Source: JAEUIZ01 sp046155605
GTDB taxonomy: Bacteria > Planctomycetota > Phycisphaerae > Phycisphaerales > UBA1924
Direction of reading: 5' to 3'
DNA: 64,000 nt
Assembly: GCA_046155605.1 (NCBI GenBank)
Contig: JBJXFQ010000002.1
Span: 62,001 to 126,000 of the forward strand
The notes under the pieces were generated by a model, which did not search any database, had not been told where the DNA came from, and worked only from the letters and a program-made list of their open reading frames with translations. Each line of letters starts with the position of its first letter. The stretch's first letter is position 1. The position numbers were made by a program, and so were the translations under genes. This document shows positions 33,229 through 40,005 of the stretch, piece by piece.

Positions 33229-34758
33229 CTACCGCTCCGACGCGAGATCGATCGCGCCTGGCTCGCACAACACCGTCGTGAAGAGTGACAACTGTTCTTC
33301 CGCCGACATCCGGCCCGGTCCGCGATCGCCGATCGCCTCGACATAGCGCCCCATCGCCCGCGGGTCGCGATTGAAGAGCACGCGAAAGAGCGCGTGGCTC
33401 TGCGCGTACATCGCCTCGGCCTGCGTCGCGTCCCACTCCATCGTCGGCCGCGCCAGCAGCAGCACCTCGATCGGTGCGAGTTGGCCCGACGCCGCCAGTT
33501 CCTTCATCGCCTGCCGACGGCTTGCGAGTCCGCGCGATCGATCCGGCCCAAATGCACCTGCCGAGCCGTCAAACTCGAAACTCGTCGCCAGGCCCTCGGT
33601 CAGCCAGAACGGATAATCGCGTCCCGCCCGCTGCACGCCCGTGTTGTACGCGAGCAGGTGGATCGCTTCGTGTACGACCTTTGCCGACGCGGATTCAGTC
33701 GCCCCGGACTCGAGCCGCGCCGAGGCGAGCCGCACCTGCCGCTCGGCACCCTCCGCCGCCGCGCGCATACGGCCCGCCAGCGCGGCGTCACCGCGACGCT
33801 CGGCGTCGTGCGCGTCGGCGCGCAGTTTCGCAACCTTCGCCAACGCCGCCTCGATCTGCGCCCGTGCCTGAGTCACGTCCGCCGATCTCGCGTCGTTGTA
33901 CGACACAATGCGATTCGCGCCGCTCGCGTAGTAGCCCGCCACCCAGTCCGCCGCCACGCCGTCGTGGTCGCGCGCGAACCGGCGGTACGCCTCCTGATCA
34001 TCGAACAGCACGCACAGCAACTTGTGACGATGCGGATGGAACGCGAGCCCCATCCGCTTGGCGACGCGGAAGAAGTTGCTCCGCGCCCGCTCGAGAAGTT
34101 TGGCCCGTTCTTGTGTCCATCGATCCGAGGCGTCCGATACCACGACGAACCCGGGTGTTTCGTGCCGACGAAATCCCTCGCCCAGCAGCGCCATCGTCCG
34201 CGCGAGTTGCTCGCGATCGGGCCGCAGCGAGAAGCCCGGTGCGCGGTGCAAGGCCCACAGCGCCTCGGCCGCCTCGGCCCGCGTCGCCGCATCTTCCCAC
34301 GCCTCCAAGAGCAACCCACGCGCCGCTTCGGTGTCGCCGCGAAGTTTCGCATCTCGCGCGAGCGCGATGCGTGAACGCGGAGTCACCGGCGTCTCACCCG
34401 CGTTCTGGCCCGGTTCCCCGGTCGCGATCTGGATACTCGCTTCACTCCGCCGCGTTGTGCGAGTCGCGTGGCGAAGTACCTCGTGTGAACGCCGGTCAGG
34501 CTGATCGGCCTTATTCGCGTGGGCACCACGCGCCTCCGGAGCGGACTTGCTGCGCGGCACTTCCAAATCCCTGCCACCGAGCGACGCGATGTCCGTGCGA
34601 GAGCCCGCCGTCGCAGCAGTCACCTCCGTCGGCGCGGCCCCGGACACAATCAGCCGCGAATCCGAGGCGCTGGCCAGCGCGTTATCGGGCGTCAGACGGC
34701 GAACGGCAACGACCGCGATCGCACCGCAGACGAAGATGCTGATCGCACGCCGCGACAT
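33229..34758 (-). CDS. DUF1570/peptidase MA-like membrane-anchored or exported protein
   Basis: A 509-residue protein. An N-terminal hydrophobic segment (AISIFVCGAIAVVAV) suggests export or anchoring, then ~90 polar residues, a helical part, and a zinc-peptidase-like region with KVVHEAIHLLAYNTG (HExxH) and YPFWLTEGLATSFEF, where WLTEG would supply the third ligand (gluzincin, DUF1570 pattern). DUF1570 proteins are abundant in planctomycetes; substrates are unknown. The start at 34758 (MSRRAISIF) is favoured; an ATG at 34842 would add 28 residues without signal-like character. tRNA-Ala lies upstream on the other strand. Confidence 0.72.
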   Translation of the reverse strand: MSRRAISIFVCGAIAVVAVRRLTPDNALASASDSRLIVSGAAPTEVTAATAGSRTDIASLGGRDLEVPRSKSAPEARGAHANKADQPDRRSHEVLRHATRTTRRSEASIQIATGEPGQNAGETPVTPRSRIALARDAKLRGDTEAARGLLLEAWEDAATRAEAAEALWALHRAPGFSLRPDREQLARTMALLGEGFRRHETPGFVVVSDASDRWTQERAKLLERARSNFFRVAKRMGLAFHPHRHKLLCVLFDDQEAYRRFARDHDGVAADWVAGYYASGANRIVSYNDARSADVTQARAQIEAALAKVAKLRADAHDAERRGDAALAGRMRAAAEGAERQVRLASARLESGATESASAKVVHEAIHLLAYNTGVQRAGRDYPFWLTEGLATSFEFDGSAGAFGPDRSRGLASRRQAMKELAASGQLAPIEVLLLARPTMEWDATQAEAMYAQSHALFRVLFNRDPRAMGRYVEAIGDRGPGRMSAEEQLSLFTTVLCEPGAIDLASER

Positions 34759-34882
34759 CCTGCCGGCAATCGGCGTTCGGTGAGACCCAGTTACCCCGGC
34801 CGCTACCGACACAGACGCAGGGACCATGTCGCGCCACCCCACCCGCGCAAGCCCTCGCCGACCGCGCGTATTATCACCCGCC

Positions 34883-34955
34883 GGGGCGGTAGCTCAGTTG
34901 GTAGAGCGCCAGCTTTGCAAGCTGGATGTCGGGAGTTCGAGTCTCCTCCGCTCCA
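34883..34955 (+). tRNA. tRNA-Ala (anticodon TGC)
   Basis: A 73-base cloverleaf: acceptor GGGGCGG pairs with CCGCTCC (one G-U), D-arm GCTC/GAGC, anticodon stem CCAGC/GCTGG with loop TTTGCAA (anticodon TGC), variable ATGTC, T-arm GGGAG-TTCGAGT-CTCCT, discriminator A. CCA is not encoded. A Rho-independent terminator follows at 34973-35002. Confidence 0.97.
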
Positions 34956-34972
34956 CTCTCGGAGACGAGAAG

Positions 34973-35002
34973 ACCGTTCGAAAGCAATTCGAACGGTTTT
35001 TT
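34973..35002 (+). terminator. Intrinsic terminator after tRNA-Ala
   Basis: ACCGTTCGAA (34973-34982), loop AGCAA, TTCGAACGGT (34988-34997), running into TTTTTT (34997-35002). Perfect 10-bp stem with T-tract on the plus strand. It lies within the tail of the recombinase remnant (opposite strand), so it may come from the mobile element. Confidence 0.85.
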
Positions 35003-35275
35003 CGCTTGGATTTCGGTGTTGTACTGGTTCGATAGGGCGGTTTCGCAGACCAACTCCAGAATTGACCGCTTGCACGCGTAATCCGCGGTTTTCCGGCGGA
35101 TTTCGAGGCTTTGTGGCAGTTCGAAGACTTTGACAGCCAAGTCCTCTATGTCACGGTCGTTGCGGTCGCAGGATTCGAGTTGCAGCCGGATTCCGGCCTG
35201 GCGGTCGTGTAGTTCGGCGCGCTTCGCGGCGTACTCGTCCGCCGAAACCTCGTGGTCCATGCGGAGATCGAGGAG
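34976..35275 (-). pseudogene. Remnant of a large serine recombinase (C-terminal piece)
   Basis: About 100 codons that read LLDLRMDHEVSADEYAAKRA ... ELHDRQAGIRLQLE ... DIEDLAVKVFELPQSL ... TADYACKRSILELVC ... KKPFELL. This is the coiled-coil and C-terminal pattern of large serine site-specific recombinases (phage or element integrases). The resolvase catalytic domain and zinc ribbon are missing, and the frame runs on into the tRNA gene on the opposite strand. It is a dead fragment of an integrase, lying directly 3' of tRNA-Ala. Confidence 0.65.
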
Positions 35276-35281
35276 CGCGGC

Positions 35282-35488
35282 ATGGTCGGCACCCCGCGAC
35301 GCCGCCCCGACTCGCTGACCGCCGACAAGGCGTACCACTCCAACTTCCGCGAGGTGATGTCGCACGTCAAGGGCATCCAGCCGCTGCTGCCCGAGGGCGG
35401 AACGGGCCGCTGGCTCTACGACACCAGCCTCGGCCGCGGGTGCTGGGTGGACGCTTTGAGGGGCAGGGTCAGCCGTGCCTATACTTGA
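35282..35488 (+). pseudogene. Remnant of an IS5-family-type transposase
   Basis: A short in-frame piece GTPRRRPDSLTADKAYHS matches the (G)RPRRRPDxLxADKAYDS block of IS5/ISL2-type DDE transposases (the second catalytic Asp region). Upstream catalytic parts are missing and the following residues (NFREVMSHVKGIQPLLPEGG) no longer follow the family pattern. It abuts the serine recombinase remnant, so the 35.0-35.5 kb patch looks like the scar of one or more elements. No inverted repeats or target duplications could be made out. Confidence 0.55.
35456..35485 (+). promoter_or_regulatory. Candidate promoter of the isc operon
   Basis: TTGAGG (35456-35461), 18-base spacer, TATACT (35480-35485), then TGAATGC. 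It is 85 bases before iscS. No IscR-type palindrome was recognised and no iscR gene is present. Confidence 0.45.
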
Positions 35489-35570
35489 ATGCTGGAATGA
35501 CTCTAAGTCTCAGGACATGTTTGTCTGATTTTGCGGTCGGCTCGCCGCCGCCGCGCGAGGGAGCCGAGCC

Positions 35571-36812
35571 ATGACCCCGAAGTTGCCCATCTATATGGAT
35601 CATGCCGCGACGACCCCATGCGACCCGCGCGTGGTCGAGGCAATGCTGCCGTACTTCACCGAAATCTTCGGCAACCCCGGCAGTCGCAACCATCGGTTCG
35701 GCTGGGAGGCCGAGGAGGGTGTCGATCGTGCCCGCGGGCAAAGTGCCGCGCTGATCGGCGCGGACGAAAAAGAGATCGTGTTCACCTCGGGCTCTACCGA
35801 GTCGAACAACATCGCGATCCGCGGCGCGGCGCTGATGTACGAGAAGGCGCCTGCGGGCTCGGGCAAGCCGCGCGGCCACATCATCTCCGCGATCCATGAG
35901 CACAAGGCCGTGCTCGACCCGTGCAAGCGGCTGCTCAAGGAGGGCTTCGAGGTCACGTTCCTCGAGCCTCCGCGCGACGGCATCATCACGGCCGAGGCGG
36001 TTGCCGCGGCACTGCGACCTGACACCATCCTCGTCACGATCATGTGGGCGAACAACGAGATCGGCACGATCAACGAGGTGCCGAAGATCGGCGCGCTCTG
36101 CCACCAGAAGGGAATCCTCTTCCATACCGACGCCACGCAGTGGGTCGGCAAGATGCCCACCAACGTTGAGCGCGACAACGTCGATCTGTTGAGTTTCAGC
36201 GGGCACAAGATGTACGGACCCAAGGGCGTCGGCGGGCTCTATGTCCGGCGTCGCAAGCCCCGCGTGCGGCTCACGTCCCTCGTCGATGGAGGCGGGCAGG
36301 AACGGGGCTTCCGTTCGGGAACGCTCAACGTTCCCGGCATCGTTGGCCTCGGAAAGGCCTGCGAGATCGCCATGGCCGAGATGGACCGCGACGGCGAGCG
36401 CCTCCTCGGCCTTCGTAAGCGGCTCGAGGATTCGATCACCAGCCGGCTCGACGTGACCCAGGTCAACGGCCATCGCGAGAAGCGCCTCCCGCACCTCACC
36501 AACATCAGTTTCGGGTTCGTGGAAGGCGAGAGCCTGATGATGGCAATCAAGGAAATCGCCTGCTCATCGGGCTCGGCATGCACCAGCGCCAGCCTCGAGC
36601 CCAGTTACGTCCTCAAGAGCCTGGGCATCGGCGACGACCTGGCGCACTCCTCGCTGCGGCTCTCGCTGGGCCGCTGGACGACGCCGGACGAGGTCCAGTA
36701 CTCGGCGGATCGCATCGTGGCGAGCGTCAAGAAACTGCGCGACCTCTCGCCGCTCTATGACATGCACAAGGAAGGGATCGACGTGAGCAAAGTGGAGTGG
36801 GCGAAGCACTGA
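35571..36812 (+). CDS. iscS: Cysteine desulfurase IscS
   Basis: A 413-residue PLP enzyme that supplies sulfur to the IscU scaffold for Fe-S clusters. The N-terminus PIYMDHAATTPCDPRV, the PLP lysine K213 in SFSGHKMYGPKG, the RRKPRVRL region and the catalytic-cysteine loop CSSGSACTSASLEPS (C337 in the long mobile loop) are of the group I (IscS) type. A purine-rich site (GAGGGAG) precedes the ATG at 35571. First gene of an isc-type operon in which two unrelated-looking small genes separate it from iscU. Confidence 0.96.
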   Translation: MTPKLPIYMDHAATTPCDPRVVEAMLPYFTEIFGNPGSRNHRFGWEAEEGVDRARGQSAALIGADEKEIVFTSGSTESNNIAIRGAALMYEKAPAGSGKPRGHIISAIHEHKAVLDPCKRLLKEGFEVTFLEPPRDGIITAEAVAAALRPDTILVTIMWANNEIGTINEVPKIGALCHQKGILFHTDATQWVGKMPTNVERDNVDLLSFSGHKMYGPKGVGGLYVRRRKPRVRLTSLVDGGGQERGFRSGTLNVPGIVGLGKACEIAMAEMDRDGERLLGLRKRLEDSITSRLDVTQVNGHREKRLPHLTNISFGFVEGESLMMAIKEIACSSGSACTSASLEPSYVLKSLGIGDDLAHSSLRLSLGRWTTPDEVQYSADRIVASVKKLRDLSPLYDMHKEGIDVSKVEWAKH

Positions 36813-36822
36813 GGAGCATCGA

Positions 36823-37227
36823 GTGAGCGAGCCACTCGCGGCCATTCAAGCCTGGCGGTCTTGTGCCGATTCGGCGCTTGAAGCAGCGACCAAGTTAGTG
36901 GAATCCCATCCGCGGTCTTCCGTGTCGCGGTCGTATTATGCGGCCTTTGCGGCTGCGCATGCGTTCCTGCTCAGCAAAGGGGAGACACCGCGAGCCGAAC
37001 TCGACACATGGACCCACGAGAGCATCGGTTCGCATGTCGGAACCGTGCTCTCCCGAAGCCATCCACACTACTTGGTCGCTTCGATGCGATCTTCGATTGA
37101 TGAGTGCAAAAGACTTCGAGTCATTGCCGACTATGGCCCGCTGTTGACGCTTGAATCGCGGGACGCGAAACAGGCCCGCCGGCTCGCTGGCCAGGTCTTG
37201 GAACTCGTAGATAGGATTGCGGAATGA
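36823..37227 (+). CDS. HEPN-domain protein (UPF0332-like) inside the isc operon
   Basis: A 134-residue helical protein. AATKLVESHPRSSVSRSYYAAFAAAHAFLLSKGETPRA is the second-helix signature of HEPN/UPF0332 proteins (SRxYYAxxxAxxAxLxxxG). A canonical RNase RxxxxH pair is not visible, so nuclease activity is doubtful. HEPN proteins often pair with MNT nucleotidyltransferases in toxin-antitoxin modules, but the next gene lacks the MNT GSxxxG motif. The GTG start at 36823 has GAGGAG 7 bases upstream, and the gene overlaps the next one by four bases. Confidence 0.65.
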   Translation: MSEPLAAIQAWRSCADSALEAATKLVESHPRSSVSRSYYAAFAAAHAFLLSKGETPRAELDTWTHESIGSHVGTVLSRSHPHYLVASMRSSIDECKRLRVIADYGPLLTLESRDAKQARRLAGQVLELVDRIAE

Positions 37228-37493
37228 GCACGAACGGGAACCACAATAAAGACACCATCGTCAGGGCCTTGAATGACGTGTGGATGATCGATCCTGGAAT
37301 CCGGCAGTTTGCACTGACGTTTGATCCCGCTCGAATCACCCTCGCCAACGGCGGTTGGACGGTGCCGGTCGCAAGCGGAGCCGCAGGCGGCAGCGGCTAC
37401 GAGTTGAATCGTGTACTCGGTCGCCTTCAGGAAGAGATGGAAGAACGGACGCACCTGCCAGTTTACATCGCACTGAGTTTCAAACCAATCTGA
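37224..37493 (+). CDS. Small protein of unknown function, partner of the HEPN protein
   Basis: An 89-residue protein with no recognised domain. It starts at an ATG overlapping the HEPN stop (ATGA), so the two are translationally coupled. It contains GGWTVPVASGAAGGSGYELN, a glycine-rich turn, and a C-terminal helix ending in LPVYIALSFKP. The pair sits between iscS and iscU. The tight overlap suggests a two-protein unit, possibly antitoxin and toxin or an accessory pair; sequence alone does not tell which. Confidence 0.6.
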   Translation: MSTNGNHNKDTIVRALNDVWMIDPGIRQFALTFDPARITLANGGWTVPVASGAAGGSGYELNRVLGRLQEEMEERTHLPVYIALSFKPI

Positions 37494-37517
37494 GCGAACG
37501 CTTAGTCGGAGGCAACG

Positions 37518-37952
37518 ATGGCATACGGCCCCAAAATCATCGACCATTATGAAAACCCCCGCAACGTCGGCACCTTCGGCACCCAGGCCGAGATCAAGTC
37601 CCGCAAGGACGTCGGCGTCGGGCTCGTCGGCGCGCCCGAGTGCGGCGACGTCATGCAACTCCAGATCAAGGTGGACCCGTCCACCGGCAAGATCGAGGAC
37701 GCCAAGTTCAAGTGCTTCGGCTGTGGCTCCGCCATCGCCAGTTCCTCACTCGCCACCGAGTGGATCAAGGGCAAATCCATCGACGAAGCCGGCCAGATCA
37801 AGAACACACAGATCGTCGAGGAACTGAGCCTCCCGCCCGTCAAGATCCACTGCTCCGTCCTCGCCGAGGACGCCATCCGCGCCGCCCTCGACGACTACCG
37901 CCGCAAAAACGGGATCAAGGTAGAAGAACGCCAGGCGGCCAGCGCTCACTGA
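37518..37952 (+). CDS. iscU: Fe-S cluster scaffold IscU
   Basis: A 144-residue scaffold on which IscS-derived sulfur and iron are assembled into [2Fe-2S] clusters. The three cluster cysteines are visible in VGAPECGDVMQLQI (C38 region), FKCFGCGSAIASSS and LPPVKIHCSVLAEDAI; LPPVKIHC is the HscA-recognition (LPPVK) motif, although no hscA or hscB gene is nearby. GGAGG lies 7 bases before the ATG at 37518. It is followed by iscA. Confidence 0.97.
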   Translation: MAYGPKIIDHYENPRNVGTFGTQAEIKSRKDVGVGLVGAPECGDVMQLQIKVDPSTGKIEDAKFKCFGCGSAIASSSLATEWIKGKSIDEAGQIKNTQIVEELSLPPVKIHCSVLAEDAIRAALDDYRRKNGIKVEERQAASAH

Positions 37953-38008
37953 CAAGCCGCGAACGTGCGGCACGGACACGACGTAGAATCACTCGCAGGA
38001 GCCAACAG

Positions 38009-38380
38009 ATGAGCACACTCACACAGGTCGGTGAAACCCAGCAGCAAGCCGGCGTCATCCTCACCGAGGTCGCCGCACGCGAGATCCGCACCATTATCCA
38101 GCAGCAGGAACTCGACGCCGACAAGGTCCGCCTCCGCGTCGGGGTCAAGGGTGGCGGCTGCTCCGGGTTCTCCTACGTCCTCGACCTCACCGAGTCCCAG
38201 AAGGACCACGACGAGGTCTTCGAGCAGCACGGCATCAAGATCATCTGCGACCCCAAAAGCCTGCTCTACCTCAATGGCACCACCATCGACTTCAAGGACG
38301 AGATCATGGGCCGCGGGTTCCAGTTCGTGAATCCCAACGCCACCACCTCCTGCGGCTGCGGTTCGAGTTTCTCCGTCTGA
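38009..38380 (+). CDS. iscA: A-type Fe-S carrier (IscA/ErpA)
   Basis: A 123-residue A-type carrier that passes Fe-S clusters to apo-proteins. The three conserved cysteines are in VKGGGCSGFSYVL and TTSCGCGSSF at the C-terminus. The N-terminus VILTEVAAREIRTIIQQQ is typical. AGGAG (37997-38001) fixes the ATG at 38009. Last gene of the iscS-HEPN-unknown-iscU-iscA run; fdx, hscBA and iscX are absent. Confidence 0.95.
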   Translation: MSTLTQVGETQQQAGVILTEVAAREIRTIIQQQELDADKVRLRVGVKGGGCSGFSYVLDLTESQKDHDEVFEQHGIKIICDPKSLLYLNGTTIDFKDEIMGRGFQFVNPNATTSCGCGSSFSV

Positions 38381-38474
38381 TTCCTGGTCTGTCGGGGCCC
38401 GGCTTTCGTTGCCGGATTGTGGCTGCCGACCCCTGCAGGGGGTTGTAAATCCATGGTTGTCCGCCATTTTGGGC

Positions 38475-38503
38475 TTGTGCGATCCGGCCTCCTGTGGTAA
38501 ACT
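38475..38503 (+). promoter_or_regulatory. Candidate promoter upstream of the ACT-domain gene
   Basis: TTGTGC (38475-38480), 17-base spacer, TAAACT (38498-38503). It lies in the 233-base gap after iscA and would give the next gene its own transcript with a ~100-base leader. Judged by eye only. Confidence 0.35.
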
Positions 38504-38613
38504 GAGCGAAGTCAACGCCACTTGGGTGGGCTGCTCGTGGGTCTGTCTACCCGTCGGCGGGGGCGAGCCATCGACCGCGCCATCGCGGTCTTGGACGTTT
38601 GGGACGCGTCCGC

Positions 38614-39093
38614 ATGAGCCAGGCACAGACGCCGATGGAGACAACGCAGGGGTACGCCCCCCCGATCGTCACTCAGTTCTCGGTCTTCCTGCCAAACAAG
38701 GTCGGGCGGCTACTCGACCTTGTCGAATCGTTCGACGGCTCCACCTGCCAGATCTGTGCGATCAGCGTGCATGAGGCGAGTGACTGCGCGATCGTCCGCA
38801 TCATTACCAACTGTTCCAACGACGCGCGCAAACTCCTCAACGAGCAGAAACTCGCATTCTCCGAGACCGATCTCCTCGTCGTCGAACTCTCGGAGGGGCA
38901 CACGCTCTCAAGCCTCTGTCTTTCGCTGCTCGGTGCCGAACTCAACATCCAGTTCGCCTACCCGCTCATGATCCGGCCCAACGGCACGCCGACGATCGCG
39001 CTCGCGGTCGACGATCTCACGCTCGCGGGGCAGATCCTCCGCCGAAAGCACTTCCGACTCTTCGGCGAGGGCGACCTTCCCAAGGGGAGGTAA
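38614..39093 (+). CDS. ACT-domain regulatory protein
   Basis: A 159-residue protein with an ACT-type fold repeated twice: FSVFLPNKVGRLLDLVESFDGSTCQICAISVHEASDCAIVRII (first betaalphabeta unit with the NKxGRL turn) and LSLLGAELNIQFAYPLMIRPNGTPTIALAVDDLTLAGQIL (second). ACT domains bind small ligands, often amino acids, and regulate metabolism. The ATG at 38614 is chosen; a TTG at 38599 and an ATG at 38638 are alternatives and no clear ribosome-binding site decides. No amino-acid biosynthesis gene is adjacent. Confidence 0.75.
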   Translation: MSQAQTPMETTQGYAPPIVTQFSVFLPNKVGRLLDLVESFDGSTCQICAISVHEASDCAIVRIITNCSNDARKLLNEQKLAFSETDLLVVELSEGHTLSSLCLSLLGAELNIQFAYPLMIRPNGTPTIALAVDDLTLAGQILRRKHFRLFGEGDLPKGR

Positions 39094-39153
39094 TCGCGGC
39101 GAAAGGCTCGAATGGCACAGGGTCTGAGTGGAGTCACGGCCCTTCGCCCATCG

Positions 39154-39873
39154 CTATTCCAGATCGCGCATCGCCTCGTGGATCGCTTCATACAGATCCG
39201 CCTGCCACGCGACCTCGTCAAGCCTCGGCGGATCAGCACGACGCAGATCGAGCGGCGCGAGGATGATCCTCACCCGCTCGATTCCAGTTTTCGCCGCGAG
39301 CACAAAGAGTTCCTCCGACGCCGGATCGCCCATGGCGAGGCAGCCCACCGAGCCGTTGCTGCCGTGGATCATGATGTCGCCGCCGAGGTTCGTCCGTCTG
39401 TCGCGATGGGCCATCGCGCGATCAAACTCGTTGGGATAGCCGACCCGCAGCGCGACGTGATACCTGCTGTTCGGATTCAACGACTCGACGCGATAGACGC
39501 CCTCGGGCACCTGCCGATCGCCCTCGCGCAACTTCGGCCCTGACTTGCCGCTCGCCGCCACGATCGGGTAGTCGGTGATGAACCGCATCGGTCCGTCCGC
39601 CGCCGCCGCGTACACAACCAGCCGCTTCTCCTGCTTGAGGCCAAGCAGGACGACACGCGCCGGCGGAAAGGCGACGCCGGCTCGCGCGAAATGCTGCTCG
39701 ACCCGCGCTTTCGCATCGCCAAACTCGCGGAGCCGATCATCGACGGTCTTCTTGCCCGTCACACGCACTGATAGTGAATGGAGCGAGTGCCGTACGGACA
39801 GCATCGCCATCGCCGCGACAACCAGCGTCAGCGCCGCCAGCCGGGCCAACAACTTCGAACGCACGGCACTCAT
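39154..39873 (-). CDS. L,D-transpeptidase (YkuD) family protein
   Basis: A 239-residue protein with an N-terminal membrane segment or signal (LAALTLVVAAMAMLSV), a helical part, and a YkuD/ErfK catalytic domain: GDIMIHGSNGSVGCLAMGD contains the HGxxxxxGC core (catalytic Cys). These enzymes cross-link peptidoglycan or act on peptides in the envelope. The context N-P-N-S-R-Y-H-V-A-L-R-V-G-Y-P-N is typical of the murein-transpeptidase-like YafK subgroup. The ATG at 39873 is chosen; an upstream ATG at 39918 is near a repeat. Confidence 0.87.
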   Translation of the reverse strand: MSAVRSKLLARLAALTLVVAAMAMLSVRHSLHSLSVRVTGKKTVDDRLREFGDAKARVEQHFARAGVAFPPARVVLLGLKQEKRLVVYAAAADGPMRFITDYPIVAASGKSGPKLREGDRQVPEGVYRVESLNPNSRYHVALRVGYPNEFDRAMAHRDRRTNLGGDIMIHGSNGSVGCLAMGDPASEELFVLAAKTGIERVRIILAPLDLRRADPPRLDEVAWQADLYEAIHEAMRDLE

Positions 39874-39885
39874 GGATGACAGACA

Positions 39886-39988
39886 CCATCGGCACAATCG
39901 TGCCACCGACCGCTGCATTGAGCGGTCGGTGCATGGCGCAGTCCTCAGTTCGCGTCTCGTGCCACGGATCTCGCTTCGAGGTCCGTGC
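39886..39988. repeat. Two dispersed palindromes with GTGC heads
   Basis: GTGCC then ACCGACCGCT (39905-39914), loop GCATTG, AGCGGTCGGT (39921-39930), a perfect 10-bp stem. Then GTGC, CACGGATCTCG (39963-39973), CTT, CGAGGTCCGTG (39977-39987). The second has the same order of parts as the elements at 44264 and, in reverse orientation, at 52520 and 54566. They fill the gap between the pnp 3' end and the L,D-transpeptidase start. Confidence 0.7.
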
Positions 39989-40005
39989 GGAATCAGCCGC
40001 GAGAC

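Noticed and set aside
34874..35365. 163-codon minus-strand frame as an intact gene
   Set aside because: Only about 100 codons match a serine recombinase tail; the rest reads antisense through tRNA-Ala, so it is a remnant, not a gene.
36823..37493. Classical HEPN-MNT toxin-antitoxin pair
   Set aside because: The second protein has no GSxxxG...DxD nucleotidyltransferase motif and the HEPN protein has no visible RxxxxH, so this specific label is not supported.
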